DNA of 64,000 nt from Rhodotorula mucilaginosa. Taxonomy: Eukaryota > Basidiomycota > Microbotryomycetes > Sporidiobolales > Sporidiobolaceae. The position numbers were made by a program, and so were the translations under genes. How positions within the stretch are numbered: the first letter of the stretch is position 1; every line of letters begins with the position of its first letter. Below the pieces are notes generated by a model. That model saw only the letters and a list, made by a program, of their open reading frames with translations, did not search any database and was not told the origin of the DNA. This document shows positions 45,321-56,474 of this stretch, piece after piece. The stretch is taken from contig CP137874.1 in the NCBI GenBank assembly GCA_034406715.1, positions 806,001 through 870,000 of the forward strand, read 5' to 3'.

Positions 45321-47919
45321 CCCTCCCCTCCCCTCCTCAGCGAAGACCCTCTTCGCTAGACGTCCCCCCTCCTCTTCTTCTCCTCCCACTCGTCCATCGC
45401 CTCCAAGTCCTCCACCGTGCTCAGCGACTCCCAAGTGCTCTGGTCGTCCGGCCATCCGAGCCACTTGACGAGGAACTTGCGGTTCTTGCCCCTCCCCTTC
45501 TCGTCGAGAATGGCCTCGACGGTCCATTCCTTCTCGCCGTCGACATCGATGGGGTCGGATCGAGGAGGTTCGCGGGCGGCATAGGCGAGCGGGTCGTTCT
45601 CAACGTAGGCCTTCAGTTTTGATGCGTGAAACACTGGGTGTGCGCGATCCGAAGCCGGGAGAGCGAGTCGATAAGTCGAGGTTTCGGGGGAGGCCTCCTC
45701 GACGGTGTACGGTCCGTCCCAGCGAGCGAAAAGCTTGGCGGCTCGAGCGTCCTGCGACTTGCTCTTGAAGCGAGAGCGTCTGTCCGACGAGTCGACCATG
45801 ACTCGTTGACCCTTCTCGAAGGGCGGCTCCTTGCCGCGTTTCCGGTTCGCCTGCTCCGCCTGTCGAACTTTGGCCGCCGCGAGAGCGTCCCGAGCTTCCC
45901 TCAGCTGCTGCTCCCGCGCTTCGAGCGTCCACTCGACCGCCGGCATGTCCGAGGGGGTGGAGGCGGGCGGTGGGGAAATGAACGGGCGGTAACCGAGCAC
46001 GAGTTCGAAAGGGGACGACCCTATCGATTCGTTCGTGGCGAGGTTGATGGCGAGCTCGACGGTCGGCAGGTGGGAGACCCAGTCTTTCTGTTGTCGCGAG
46101 ACGTATTGCCGCAAAACTTGGACGACCGTTTTGTTCGTCCGTTCGCTCCGTCCGTCCGTCTCAGGGTGAAAAGCTGTCGACAACTGGACTTGGTACCGAG
46201 GCGCTTGTGCAAGCTCTTCCAGAACTTGCTCGTGACGAGCTTGTCCCGGTCCGAAACCAGCCGCTCGGGCGTGCCGAAGAAGCGCACCCACTCTGAAAAG
46301 AAGAGTCCGGCGACCTCCTTCGCGCCGTCCTTGGCCTTGCACGCGACGAGCCGAGTGTAGCCGGAGAGGCGGTCGGTGATCGTCAAGAGCATATCCTTGC
46401 CCTCCGAGGCGGGGAGCGGCCCCACAAAGTCGAGAGCGACGTCGGCGAAGGGGCGAGGCGGAACCGGCAGAGGGTGGAGTCGTCCGGCACGCCGCGTCGT
46501 CCTCGCCTTGTGCCTCTGGCACCCGTCGCATGAAGCCACGTACTCCTCAACCTGCTTCGCCATTCCTGTCCAGTAGAACGAAGCCGAAAGAGCCGCAAGA
46601 GTCTTTTTCGCGCCGAAATGCCCGAGAGCGTCGTGAGCGTCGTGAAGGAGGGCCTCTCGGATCTCCGCGTCGTCGGGGACCACCAGCCTCGTCGCCTCGA
46701 AGTACAGCAAACCGTCCCGCTCCTCAAAGCCCGGGGCGGAGTCGAGATTCCGTCCGAGTTGGGCGCAGAAAGCATCCGTCGAGTACTTGTCCTTGACCCG
46801 CTGGACAAAGCTTCGAGGGAGCGCCACTGTCGAGATGCCGCATACCGCCAGGGTCGGGTCGTCCGGAAACGAGAACCGACTCATTGCGTCCGCCACGGCG
46901 TTCTTCTTGCCGGGGATGTACGCGAGCTCGTAATCGTAGTCCGCCAAAGTCTCCATCCACCTCGCCTGCCGCTTGGAGAGGGTTTGTTGGGTCTTGAAGT
47001 GTCGTAGAGTATCATGGTCGGTGAGGACCTTGAACTTGACGCCCAGTAACTCCAATCTCCAAGCCTTCATCGCCGCCACCACGCCCAACAACTCCTGCTC
47101 GTGCGTCGGGTAGTTGCGCTCGGCGGAGATGTACTGCCGCGACCAGAATCCGCACGGCCGAGCCGTCCTCCAGTCCTCCCCTTGCAGCAACACCGCTCCG
47201 ATCCCGACCTTGCTCGCGTCCGTCATCAACCAGATCGGCTCCGACGAATCTTGGTCGAGGGGTCGGAGAACCGGGAGCGACGTCACGATCTTCTTGATCG
47301 CCTCGAACGCACCTTCCTCCTTCGATCCCCACAGCCTCGGGACGTTGGTGACGCCCTTCTTGGTGAGCGGAGTGAGGACGGCGGTGTGTTCGGCGAGTTG
47401 AGGGATGAATTTTCGTAGATATTGGACGAGTCCCAAAAACCCGCGTACTTGTGCGACGGTGCGAGGTCGCGGCCACTGTCGGATCTTGTCCACCTTGCTT
47501 GAATCTGCTGCGAGCCCTTCGCGTGAGATGACGTGACCAAGAAAGTCGGCCTTGAGCGTGAAGAGATCGGTCTTCTTCGGCGACGCGTAAAGGCCTGCTT
47601 CCCGAAGCGCCTGCAGGACGCTCCGGACGTTCCGCTCGTGCTCGTCGATCGTCTTGGAGTAGATGATTACGTCGTCGACGAAGGCCTGACAACAAACGCC
47701 GATCAAGTGTCGGAGCGCCTCGTTGATCCTCGCCTGATGAGTGGCGGGAGCGTTGCACAGACCCTGCGGCATCACCGTCCACTCGAACAACCCCCATGGC
47801 GTCTTGATTGCCGTCTTCTTGATGTCCTCCTCGGCGACGGGCGTCTGGAAGAAAGCATTGGTGAGGTCGATCTTGCCCCAGATTCGCGCCTGCGCCGCCT
47901 CGCTGAGGATCTCGTCCGG
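45321..47919 (-). mobile_element. Ty3/gypsy chromovirus, partial copy 2
   Basis: The internal region of a second copy, nearly identical to copy 1 (about five differences over 2.6 kb by eye). It retains the chromodomain, integrase, RNase H and part of reverse transcriptase. Gag, protease, the rest of reverse transcriptase and the far LTR are absent: the sequence stops abruptly at 47919 and continues as F-box gene FB8. It is broken by truncation. Its likely age is the same as that of copy 1. Confidence 0.92.
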
Positions 47920-48620
47920 ATCTTGTGATCACCCGGCACGCGGACGCCTTGGCCATCGCCGCCATCCTTTCTCAGTCGCCTTCCAGCCTTACAGCTCTGA
48001 GTCTGTCGTCAAGGGACCCATGGACTGCAACTTCAAGTCGGTTCATCATGTCCTTGCATTCCATCCGTCACCTCGAGTTCGGGTCAGGAACTTTCGTCGA
48101 GACCGAGCTCCTCGCTTACCTCCCAACTGCGCCGTTGGAATCAGTCCGGCTTCTCCGGGACGCATCGGTGACTGACCGAGTCCTTGAAGCTCTCACTGGA
48201 CCGGAACGCCCGCCGCAGCTACAACAAATCTGCCTCAGTCACCTCTCGCCCATGTCTGAGGAAAACCTCAAATCTGCGCTCAAGAACCGCCATTCAGCAG
48301 GGAGGCGCGAGAACTTTGACCAATTGCGCCGCCGCATCAGCCCACTATGGCCCACCGGTGCGACTGAAGCGGGTCTGCGCCAGGCTCTCGCCGCAGCGAA
48401 CGCGAACGGCATTCGAATGACGGGTCCGGCTGTCTCCGGCGCGAACTGGGATGCCGTCTTTCATGAAGTGCTCGCCGAGGTTTTCATGGAAGAAGTCTTC
48501 ATGGTGGACCGGTACGACAACATCCTCGCAAGGTTTGGAAAAGGGGTGGCCATCGCCTGGCTCGAGGAGCAGGGGCCAAACATCATTCAACTCTTGGGCA
48601 CCCACATGAGAGTCCTTTAG
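47920..48620 (+). pseudogene. F-box/LRR-like gene FB8 (family A), 3' fragment
   Basis: From the retroelement junction the sequence reads as the second half of a family A gene: VITRHADALAIAAILSQSPS, IRHLEFGSGTFVETELLAYL, the VTDRVLEALTGPERPPQLQQ segment, then the complete C-terminal module (GATEAGLRQALAAANANGIR; NWDAVFHEVL; ARFGKGVAIAWLEEQGPN) to the stop at 48620. The F-box half is missing. FB8 is not the missing part of FB7, because the two overlap in family coordinates and differ in sequence. A deletion must have removed the 5' half of FB8 together with the far end of retroelement copy 2. Confidence 0.9.
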
Positions 48621-49030
48621 CTCAATCAGCTTACGACTCGGCAGCCAACCCTGGCACCCTGCGTCAGCTCCGAAGCTGTTTTGTCGGCTGATTTCCATTT
48701 TCTCCTCGTCGCCTTTTGCACTTGCGTCCTGTTTCGCATCGCTTGTCGTTGGGTACTTGACTTGTTGCTTCCGTGTACGAGATGCAGTGGATATGATATG
48801 TACGTGTTTGGTCCGGCCGCCCGACAGGACCCGAAACAGCCTGTTCCGTCCAGCCAAAAACTGTTGGGGCGCCAGTTCTCTCTTGGCCAATGTCGAGAAT
48901 GGTCATGCCTGGTTTCTTCTTTCTTGGGCTTGTGATCTTCTCCAGAGAGCATCCACTTTCGCTGAGAAACCATGTTACAAGCAAGTGACGGATGGCAAGC
49001 TCTCGTCTACAAAGTCGGCCGCCGCTGCGG
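48621..49030. other. FB8 3' flank up to the malic enzyme fragment
   Basis: About 410 bases with no supported gene. A frame starting at 48972 (TTG) runs into the malic enzyme fragment in its correct frame, so a fusion transcript is conceivable, but no conserved start or promoter is seen. Confidence 0.4.
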
Positions 49031-49790
49031 GCGCCCGATCGTCTTTGCGCTCAGCAACCCGGTGGCGCAAGCCGAGGCGACGTTCGAGGAGGCGGTCGAG
49101 GGCACTGACGGCCGCGTCCTGTACGCATCCGGCTCGCCGTTCGACCCGGTCGAGTACAAGGGGAAGCGGTTCGAGCCCGGTCAGGGAAACAACATGGTGA
49201 GTCGGCGGCTCTCTTCTCTCCCCTCTACCTTAGCCACCTGACCTTCTACGCTCTCTCTAGTATGTTTTCCCTGGGCTTGGATTGGGCGCAATCCTTGCAA
49301 GAGTCAAGAAAGTGAGTCGAACGTCGAGGATGGCTTTTTTCGCAAAGTCGGAAAAAAAAAAAGTCGCTGACCAGTTGTCGACTCTGCAGATCCCGGAGGA
49401 GCTCGTCCATGCCGCTGCGCAAGGTCTCGCGGACTCGCTGACGACTGGCGAGACGGAGCGCAACCTGCTGTACCCGGACGTCGAACGCGTGAGTTTTGCC
49501 TTATCAGAGCTCAGCCGAGTTTCAAGTCGCCGGGGCTTCTGTTCCTCCCTTCGGGCCTCTTCTTCCCTCCCTTTCTCTCTCGAGAGCGGGTGCTGATGTG
49601 TGTGTACCTGCAGATCCGCGACGTCTCGATCAAGATCGCCGTCACCGTCATCGAGGCGGCGCAAAAGCTGGGCGTCGACCGCGCCGAGTCGCTGCGCGGC
49701 AAGTCGTCGGCCGAGCTCGAGCACATTGTCAGGCGCCAGATGTACCACCCGCTCCTGAACGCCGAGGAGCAGCAGGCGCTTCCGAAGTAA
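49031..49790 (+). pseudogene. 3' fragment of malic enzyme (last four exons)
   Basis: This 760-bp block matches 36774-37533 without gaps and with only about three base differences, introns included. It starts inside the exon for [20 protein letters not shown] and keeps the proper splice sites and stop codon (TAA 49788-49790). The catalytic and most of the dinucleotide-binding parts of malic enzyme are missing, so it cannot encode an active enzyme. Immediately past the stop, identity to the other copy drops strongly. The near-identity limited to this block suggests recent gene conversion rather than a recent duplication. Confidence 0.9.
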
Positions 49791-50220
49791 AGGGCCGGCG
49801 GGATCTTTCTCGGGTGGCGTACGACTTTCGGAGGAGCGGACATCTCCCTCCTCTCTCATTGCGCTTGGATGTGCTGTTCATAGATTCAGGAAAGCGGATG
49901 ATTTGCAGTGGCTTTACTGTACAGCAATCTGCGGTTCTGAAGACTTGCCGGTGCGACTTTACCCCTTTCCGCTTTTTTCCGGGAGCTCGAAGAAAGCACC
50001 GAAACGTCGCCAGGACTCGGTTCTTTCGCAGTCGGACATCCTTTCTGCGGAAGAAGATGATTGCTTGAAGGGAGGGATATGCTCAAAGATACAGACTTGA
50101 AGAGTATGGCCGGAAAATGCGTTCCTCCGCGGCGGCCGTCGGCGTCATCTCGGCTGCGTCGCTGATGAACCCGGGTTCCCGCTCTCCTCCCTCTACGCTT
50201 CGTTGAGCCACTCGTGCAGG
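49791..50220 (+). promoter_or_regulatory. OPI3 promoter and leader
   Basis: A 430-base stretch between the malic enzyme fragment and OPI3. It aligns with 37534-37972, the diverged copy behind the intact malic enzyme. OPI3 transcription probably starts here, so the duplicated DNA carries a working promoter. Confidence 0.6.
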
Positions 50221-51450
50221 ATGACGGGACCTCTGCAGTACATCGACCTGAGCCAGCCGAGTCTCTGGGTCGCCATCGGCGCGATCCTCTTTGTATGTTT
50301 ACTCCTCCGCCTCTCGACCGCTCGCGTCGCTACGGCAGCTGTTTCTCAACGCAGGAGGCTGCTGGGCCTGACTCGCTACTGCTGTAACAGAACCCGCTGT
50401 TCTGGAACATTGTCGCTCGCCAAGGTGAGTCCGGACTCGCGCCAAGATTGACCCACCCGTGTTGACGCATTTCTCCCGACACGAACCTGACAGAATACCG
50501 CAACAAGGTCCTGACGCGCCTCGCGTTCAACAACCCGCGGTGGGGCTGCTACGCCCTCGCCGTCACCATCTTCTCGCTCGGAATCCTCCGCGACCACCTC
50601 TACCAGCGCGCCCTCGCCGAGCAGCCGCAACTGCCCCTCCTCCACTACACCGAGTTCAAGCTGCTCGCCATGGTTCTGTTCGCCATTGGAGGAACGCTCG
50701 TTGTCACTTCGATGTGGGCTCTCGGCGTAACGGGAACCTACCTCGGCGACTACTTTGTGAGTGCTTCCCTCCCTCTTGTTCCGCTCAAGATCAGGTCCCG
50801 GTCTCACGGGCTGCACGGTTTCACAAGGAGCTGACCATTATTCCGTTGCACAGGGCATTCTCATGGACGTGAGTTGCATTTCCTGACCTTCTGAGAATTG
50901 TCGCGAGACGCGACGCAATCCATCCTCTTGGCTGATCGACGCTCACGTGTACTCTTGGTGTAATGCAACAGCACAAAGTCGAGTCGTTCCCGTTCAACGT
51001 CACCAGCTCGCCCATGTACACCGGCTCGACCCTTTCCTTCCTCGCCACCGCGCTCTGGTAAGTCACATGCAGCCTCCCTTCCGCTGGCTGAGACTGATCC
51101 TGGGGAGAACGTCCCGTGGCACACAGGTACGAGTCGCCGGTCGGTATTCTCCTCTCGGTGCTCGTCTACATCGAGTACCAGATCGCCCTCTCCTACGAAG
51201 AGTACGTTGTTCTTCCCTTTGCCAGATCGACGACCCTGTAGGAACGCCGCGCTGCCTGCACGGTCGCTGATCAAAAGGGGGAAGCTCGTACAGCCCCTTC
51301 ACCGCCGCGATCTACGCCAAGCGCGAGTCGGACCGCGCCAAGGGCAAGGGCAAGCAAGTCAGCCCGGACAAGAGCGTCACTGCTTCCGGTGGCAGCAGCA
51401 GCGTTCGCGCCAGCGCCCTCCGCAACGGAGCCACGTACCGCGAGCTCTAG
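50221..51450 (+). CDS. OPI3: Phosphatidyl-N-methylethanolamine N-methyltransferase (Opi3/PEMT)
   Basis: It catalyses the last two methylations from phosphatidylethanolamine to phosphatidylcholine in the ER membrane, using S-adenosylmethionine. Exons: 50221-50292, 50391-50424, 50494-50756, 50854-50868, 50972-51057, 51128-51202 and 51294-51450, giving 233 residues. Exon 4 is a 15-nt microexon encoding GILMD. Motifs in order: MTGPLQYIDLSQPSLW; NPLFWNIVARQEYRNK; a methyltransferase core YLGDYFGILMDHKVESFPFN; and SPMYTGSTLSFLATALWYES. The end SYEDPFTAAIYAKR is family-typical, followed by about 45 Ser/Lys-rich residues not found in yeast Opi3. Three or four membrane segments fit the family. Confidence 0.93.
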
Positions 51451-51869
51451 ACTCTCGAGTCTACAATGAACCAACCGCGACCCCTACGCGCCCGCCCACA
51501 GCTAGCGCGGGAGACCGCAGTGGCCCCCCTCTCCTCAATAGCACGATGCATTTTTCTCCTCTCCTTTTTTTCGTACCTCTCCCTCTTTTACACCCAAGGC
51601 AGTTCAACCATGTCGTAAATAATACTCAAGTATACCCCCCTCTCTCATCAGCTTCCCTCTTCCCTTTACTCGTAGGCACCAAAAACGACTTCTCAACGAA
51701 GCAGCAATATCTCGATTCACTTTTCTTCTCGTTACGCCGGACATGGAGGAAGAACGACAATGCGACTTTGCGTGAGCTGAATAGTGCTACAACAACGATG
51801 TATGGACAGGTGAAATGGAAGCTGCTGGGTTCGGTGCGGGAGATTTCGAGAGGTTCGCTCCGAATCCAA
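51451..51869. other. Convergent 3' region between OPI3 and the GT25 gene
   Basis: A 419-base stretch between two convergent stop codons, pyrimidine-rich at 51540-51600 and locally AT-richer. It holds the two 3' UTRs. Nothing else is supported. Confidence 0.5.
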
Positions 51870-53490
51870 TCAAAGATGACACTTGCCTCGGCCGTATCTG
51901 TGCGCACCGTGAGCAACAGACAGCCCATGTCAGCCAAGTGAGACAAAGCCTCGCAAGGGCACGCCGCTCTGTCGAAAGGAGACGCACCTGAACACGGTGG
52001 CGGGGTCAAGGTTCGCTTCGTCATACACGGGCTCGACGACCTCCTTGCCCTCTGCGCTCCTGATCCGATCCGCCGTCGAATCCATCAACAAACCCCTCCA
52101 CTTGCTCCCCGTCCCGACCTGGATATCGCTCGGTCCATCCTTGCGCTGGATGACCAGAGGCGGTTCGACCGAGAACGAGTTGACGAGGCCAAAGTGGATG
52201 AAGGAAGGGACGGCGGTGTCGACTGCGGTTTGGTAGGCGGACCAGGGGTTTGAGAGGAGCGAGAGGAGGTGAGAGGCGCCGTGGGCGGAGAGGGCGTAGG
52301 CGTGCAGGCAGAGGGGGACGGAAGACCGGTGCAGGTGTGGGTGAAGGTATTGCGGTTCTGTAGGACGTCGCGGATGTCGTATATCAGTTCGTGGTACTTC
52401 CCAAAACACAGGAAGCCCGCCTGATCGAGAAAGACGTCTATCTCACGAGACGGCACGTACTCAGCAACTCTTTTCCCCAGCAGTGCCCCAGCAGGACCGA
52501 GTCCCAATCGGCAGGCAACTTCCTCTCCATGCGACTCCACAGCCGCTCGAGGTCCCACTCCCAATCGACGTCGTCCTCGAGGATGAGCGCGCTCCGGTCC
52601 CCGTTCTCGATGACCTGCTTGATCGCGCGCGTGTGGCCCCAGTAGGTCGAGATGACGCCCTCGTTGACTTGTCGACCTGCGATCGCTTCGTTGTGATCCC
52701 ACAACGCGTGAGTGACATTGAAGTTCGGATCGAAGGGAACGAGGGAGGAGAGAGTGCCGGCTTCGGCGTGCGATTCGAGGTGTGCAACCCAGTCGCCGTT
52801 GTGGGTTGCGAAGTTGGGGTCATTCCGCGGCGGGAAGCGGTCGGGATCGGATGAGCGCAGTGAGGGGGTGGGAATGAGCCAGTCGTTGCCGACGTGGAGT
52901 CCGCCGAGCGTGGAGACGTCGACGCCGCGAACTCGAGCCTGTTGCGTTTGTCTTGGCGGTCAGCATCAAGTGGCACGCCTTCCTTTGAACGGGGGTAAAT
53001 CCAGTGCGCCCCTCACCATGATCTCCAACCTCTCTGGCCTGACGTGAGCTGCCTGCTCTGCGATCCACTTGACGAACGGCTCGCTCTTGTTGACGGCGTC
53101 GACAAACGTCAACTCGAGGCCGTGCGCGCGCGCAAGTTTGAGCATCTCATGCCTCCGGTCAAGCCTGGTCGGGAGCGAGAGGACATAGATGTGATCGAAG
53201 GTGAGCGTCGGCGAGTGGATGCGCTGCGTCCGCGGCGACGTGGTCCGTTCGAGGTGCAGACGGTAGGCGAGGCGGTCGTCGCTGCTGCTGATGTAGAGCG
53301 GGAGCTGTTCCACTTCGAGTGGGCTCGCCGAGCTGGCAGGCCACGCCCAGCGTATCGACGTCGCCGCGCTCTTGGTCCTCGCTGCGGCGTCGGTCGACGA
53401 GAGGATGTACAGCAAACCGAGGACGAGGCACGCTCCGCCTGCGACGACTGCAGCCCGCCGAGACTGCCAGAGACTCGCAGCATGCGTCAT
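51870..53490 (-). CDS. Glycosyltransferase family 25 protein, type II membrane
   Basis: The start at 53490 gives a short cytosolic tail and a signal anchor (AAVVAGGACLVLGLLYILSS), a Golgi-type layout. The catalytic domain starts DHIYVLSLPTRLDRRHEMLK and TFVDAVNKSEPFVKWIAEQA, the usual GT25 N-terminal motifs, and contains VISTYWGHTRAIKQVIENGD followed by ALILEDDVDWEWDLERLW with the acidic metal/donor motif. Later exons give HGASHLLSLLSNPWSAYQTA and end at a small last exon RYGRGKCHL. GT25 enzymes include bacterial LPS and animal collagen galactosyltransferases; in fungi the acceptor is unknown. Three introns are likely (near 52960-53020, 52340-52440 and 51912-51985). Confidence 0.85.
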
Positions 53491-53680
53491 CTCAGCCCAG
53501 CAAGGAGAGCCAGCTCGTCCAAGTCCGGGCGCAGTACACGCCGGGGCAAGAAAAGGAGAGAGACAAAGGACCCGAAGAACTCGAGAGTGGGGCGGTGAAG
53601 AGTGGGAAATCCTCAAAGTATAGCATCGATTCAGGCACTAGAGGACATAACAGCTAGTATGACAACGCCCGCAACTGCGA

Positions 53681-55339
53681 CTAGACCTCCGGAAGCATCT
53701 CTGCCGCGCCCGACTCGGACTTGCGTCGCTCCTTCTTCTCCTTGCGCTTCGCCGCCTTGGGACTCGGTCCCGTCGCCGCCGCCGCCGCACCTTTACCCTG
53801 TTTAACCCCCGCTCCTCGCTTCTCTTCTTTCGCAGCCGCCTTTGTCGCCTTCTTCGACCCAGCCGCCGCCGGAGCAGGCTTGGCTTTTTCGCCCTTCTCG
53901 TACGCCGCCTGCATCTTTTCGTACCGATTCCGAACCGCCTTGGGCACGTTGTCGAGGTTCCCTCCGTACTCGTACGCGAGGAGCGGTTTCGGCGGTTCGG
54001 CGAGGCCGGCTTCGCGCGCGAGGCGCCGCATCTCCTTCCACTCTTGGCGCAGTTGGATCTCTTCCGCCGTCGGCTTGGCCTTTTCGATGAACCGCCGCTT
54101 CGGCTTGGAAGCGTGCGAGCTCGGCGGGAGTGCCATTTTGCTGTAGGTCCCATGCGGAGACGAAAGCAGGTGCAGGTCAGCGTGGTGGCCGCTATTGCAC
54201 ATGCTCGCCGCGCTCTAGAGACTTACATCGCACCCTCCTCCGCTCCCTCCACTTCTCCACCCTGCTGCGCCTTTTTGGCCTTGATCCTCTCGGCCTTTTC
54301 CCGCTTCGCCTCCTTCCGTCGCTGGTACTTGTCCTTCTTCTGCAAGCGGATCTGTTCCCGGACCGACGTCCCGTCCGCGTCCGCTTTAGAGACGGCGTCG
54401 GCTTTGCGCTTGAGAGGTCTTGCGGGGGTGGAAGCCGTGTCGGCAGGAGCGGAAGCGGTAGCTTTGCCCTTGCCCTTGTCTTCTTTCGCAGCGACGGCGG
54501 CGGGGGCAACCTTGGTCGTGCCGGCCTTCTTGCCACCGACTTCGGTCTGTCGACTCAATCGCTCAAACACCTGCCGGTCCAACTTGCTCGAGACCCAACG
54601 CGCGTCGGCCGTCTTGTGCGAAGCGGGGCAGTCGGCCGATTCGAGGTGGGCTCGGAACCGCGCGAGGCGGCGGAGGTGGTCCTACGCGCGTGCGCACGCG
54701 ACGTGGGGATACGAGATCATGGCGGGCATCAGCATGCATGTAGGAGCTATTGGAAAAGCAGCAACGCGGGGGGGGGGAGCGCACCTTTGAACCGAGATGG
54801 ACTTGAACCATCTTTCCCTTTTTGAGGACCTTGTTCGGGCACACAACGCACACGAGCGGCAGTTCCTCGTCTTCCTCCTCTTTCTCCTCGGTGTCATCAT
54901 CCTCTCCCGTTTTTTTGCTCGCGCTCGCTGGTCGTTCGTCTGCCGGCAAGAGGTTGACGGAAGAAGCGATCGGGTCCGAGAGGGCTTCGACGGCGGTAGG
55001 GAATCCGGAGGGCGGTTTGCGCGGCACGGTAGGGTCGTTGGCGTCCATGACCAAGCCCTCGTCGTCCGAGTCGTCTCCGCTGCCGTCTGCGCCGGATGCC
55101 ATCTCCTCATCCTCATCCTCATCCTCCTCGTCGTCGTCCTCTTCTGATCCCTCCGAGTCCTCGTCGTCGTCTTCGGCATCCTCCTCATCGTCATCATCCG
55201 AGTCTTCATCGGACCATCCTACAACCGTCGAGGTCGCGAGTCCTTGATCGTCTTCGCCTCGTCGACGCTTCTGAGCCCTCAACTTGTCGGCCCGTTCCTG
55301 CTTCTTTTGCTGCGCCGCAATGTGCTTGTAGACTGGCAT
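53681..55339 (-). CDS. Nucleolar-type zinc-finger protein, Lys/Glu-rich
   Basis: The start at 55339 is MPVYKHIAAQQKKQERADKL. A strongly acidic run (55080-55210, mostly Asp/Glu) follows, then a U1-type C2H2 finger: CVVCPNKVLKKGKMVQVH, completed across an intron (about 54680-54785) by LGSKDHLRRLARFRAH (H-x5-H). A long Lys/Ala-rich part ends EGAM; a perfect donor (GTAAGT) there joins to IKMALPPSSHASKPKRRFIE in the next exon, so the two frames are one gene rather than two. The C-terminal part (LAYEYGGNLDNVPKAVRNRY) and basic tail look like a ribosome-biogenesis protein. I do not recognise the exact family. Confidence 0.75.
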
Positions 55340-55662
55340 CCTGGGCGAGTCCTTCCTGTAGCTTGCAAAGCACCTTACTGCCAAACCTGGGGAGCGGTTA
55401 TGGTCTCGTCTCGAGAACCTCGAGCTCGTCGGCAGCGAAGCGTTCAACGTCGTGAGCCAATCTCCACGAATTCCGCGGAATCGTCAAAGTTGCAGGTCTA
55501 GCAGCTACAGAGAATGGCAAGAGCGCGACTGTAGTGCGCGAAATTTGTGGCGGCCAAGGGGAAAGCGAAGGAGGGACTTGATGAGGAGGATCAAAAACAT
55601 GTGCTCGAACCAAGAAAAGAGACGGCGAAAAGTACAGTCGACGGCAGAAGCAGGAACGCCTT
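55340..55662. other. Zinc-finger gene promoter / secreted protein 3' flank
   Basis: A 323-base stretch between two minus-strand genes. A frame ending at 55398 (PATLTIPRNSWRLAHDVERF) looks slightly protein-like but could not be linked to a start or a splice pair in phase. No gene is called. Confidence 0.4.
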
Positions 55663-56474
55663 TCAGAGCGCACGTTTGCGCTGTTCCTTCGTCGCCTCAC
55701 CAGCGCTGGGGGAATAAGGCGTGGCCGCTGAAGTGGGCGTCGACGCTTTGTTATCGCCACGAGGTTGAGCCCGTTTGCCAACGCCACTCCCGACGCGCGG
55801 GCCGGATTCCGCACGGGCACGGAGACGAGCGCGCAGGAATTGGGAGGTGGTGAGGGTAGTCATTGGGGCGTCGAGGACATCACCTTGCACGTCGGCGGTC
55901 TGCGCGGCAGCGGATGAATGGACCGAAGAGTAGACGGCTGTAGGGCGTGACGGCCACGTCAGTCTCGAAGCAAGGTTCCCATTGCCATCAGGAAGGAGCC
56001 CGTGTCGGACGAGCAGATCGACTGAAACAATCAAGAGCAGTCGAGGACTGACCCGCGGTGCTCCGAGCGTACGCGCACGCGGCGTTCCAGGCGTTTCGAC
56101 CGACGGCGATCTCGTTAGGGTCGGTCTGTATGTCCGTAAGACCGTAATCGTGCATCAGCGATTTTGCATCATGGAGCCATGTGTGCAGATCAGCGAAAGC
56201 GACCCCGATCGGGCGGACGTACGCAAGTGTCCTCCCAGCAACTCGTCAACTCTCCGACCAGTTCCTGATCATCGCACCATTCGGGCATGCCTCCCATCTC
56301 ATGCCCATTCGCGAACGAGTCGACCGTCAAAGATGCCGAAGAGCGAACGGAGCGCCAACACGTCAGGCAGCATTCGGGCGTGGTGCGCGCGTCGAATTGA
56401 GCCGAGACGAGGGAGGAGGTGGCGAGAAGGAGCGTGAGGAGGAAGAAGGAAGGGAGGGCGTAGAGGCTGAGCAT
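55663..56474 (-). CDS. Small cysteine-rich secreted protein (CFEM-like)
   Basis: A three-exon gene found by joining splice sites in phase: 56474-56223, 56125-56053 and 56021-55663, giving 227 residues. The signal peptide is MLSLYALPSFFLLTLLLATS (SLVSAQ). The mature start holds the Cys pattern PECCLTCWRS, EWC, TSCWEDTC and, across the first intron, WNAACAYARSTA, at least seven cysteines in a spacing reminiscent of fungal CFEM or related cell-surface domains. The C-terminal half is Ser/Thr/Ala-rich and basic; no clear GPI signal is visible. Function unknown; candidates are a surface heme/iron-binding protein or an effector-like protein. Confidence 0.65.

Noticed and set aside
55398-55500. A possible histone-fold-like or kinetochore exon (PATLTIPRNSWRLAHDVERF)
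   Set aside because: No splice pair keeps phase with any upstream exon; the resemblance is too short to support a call.
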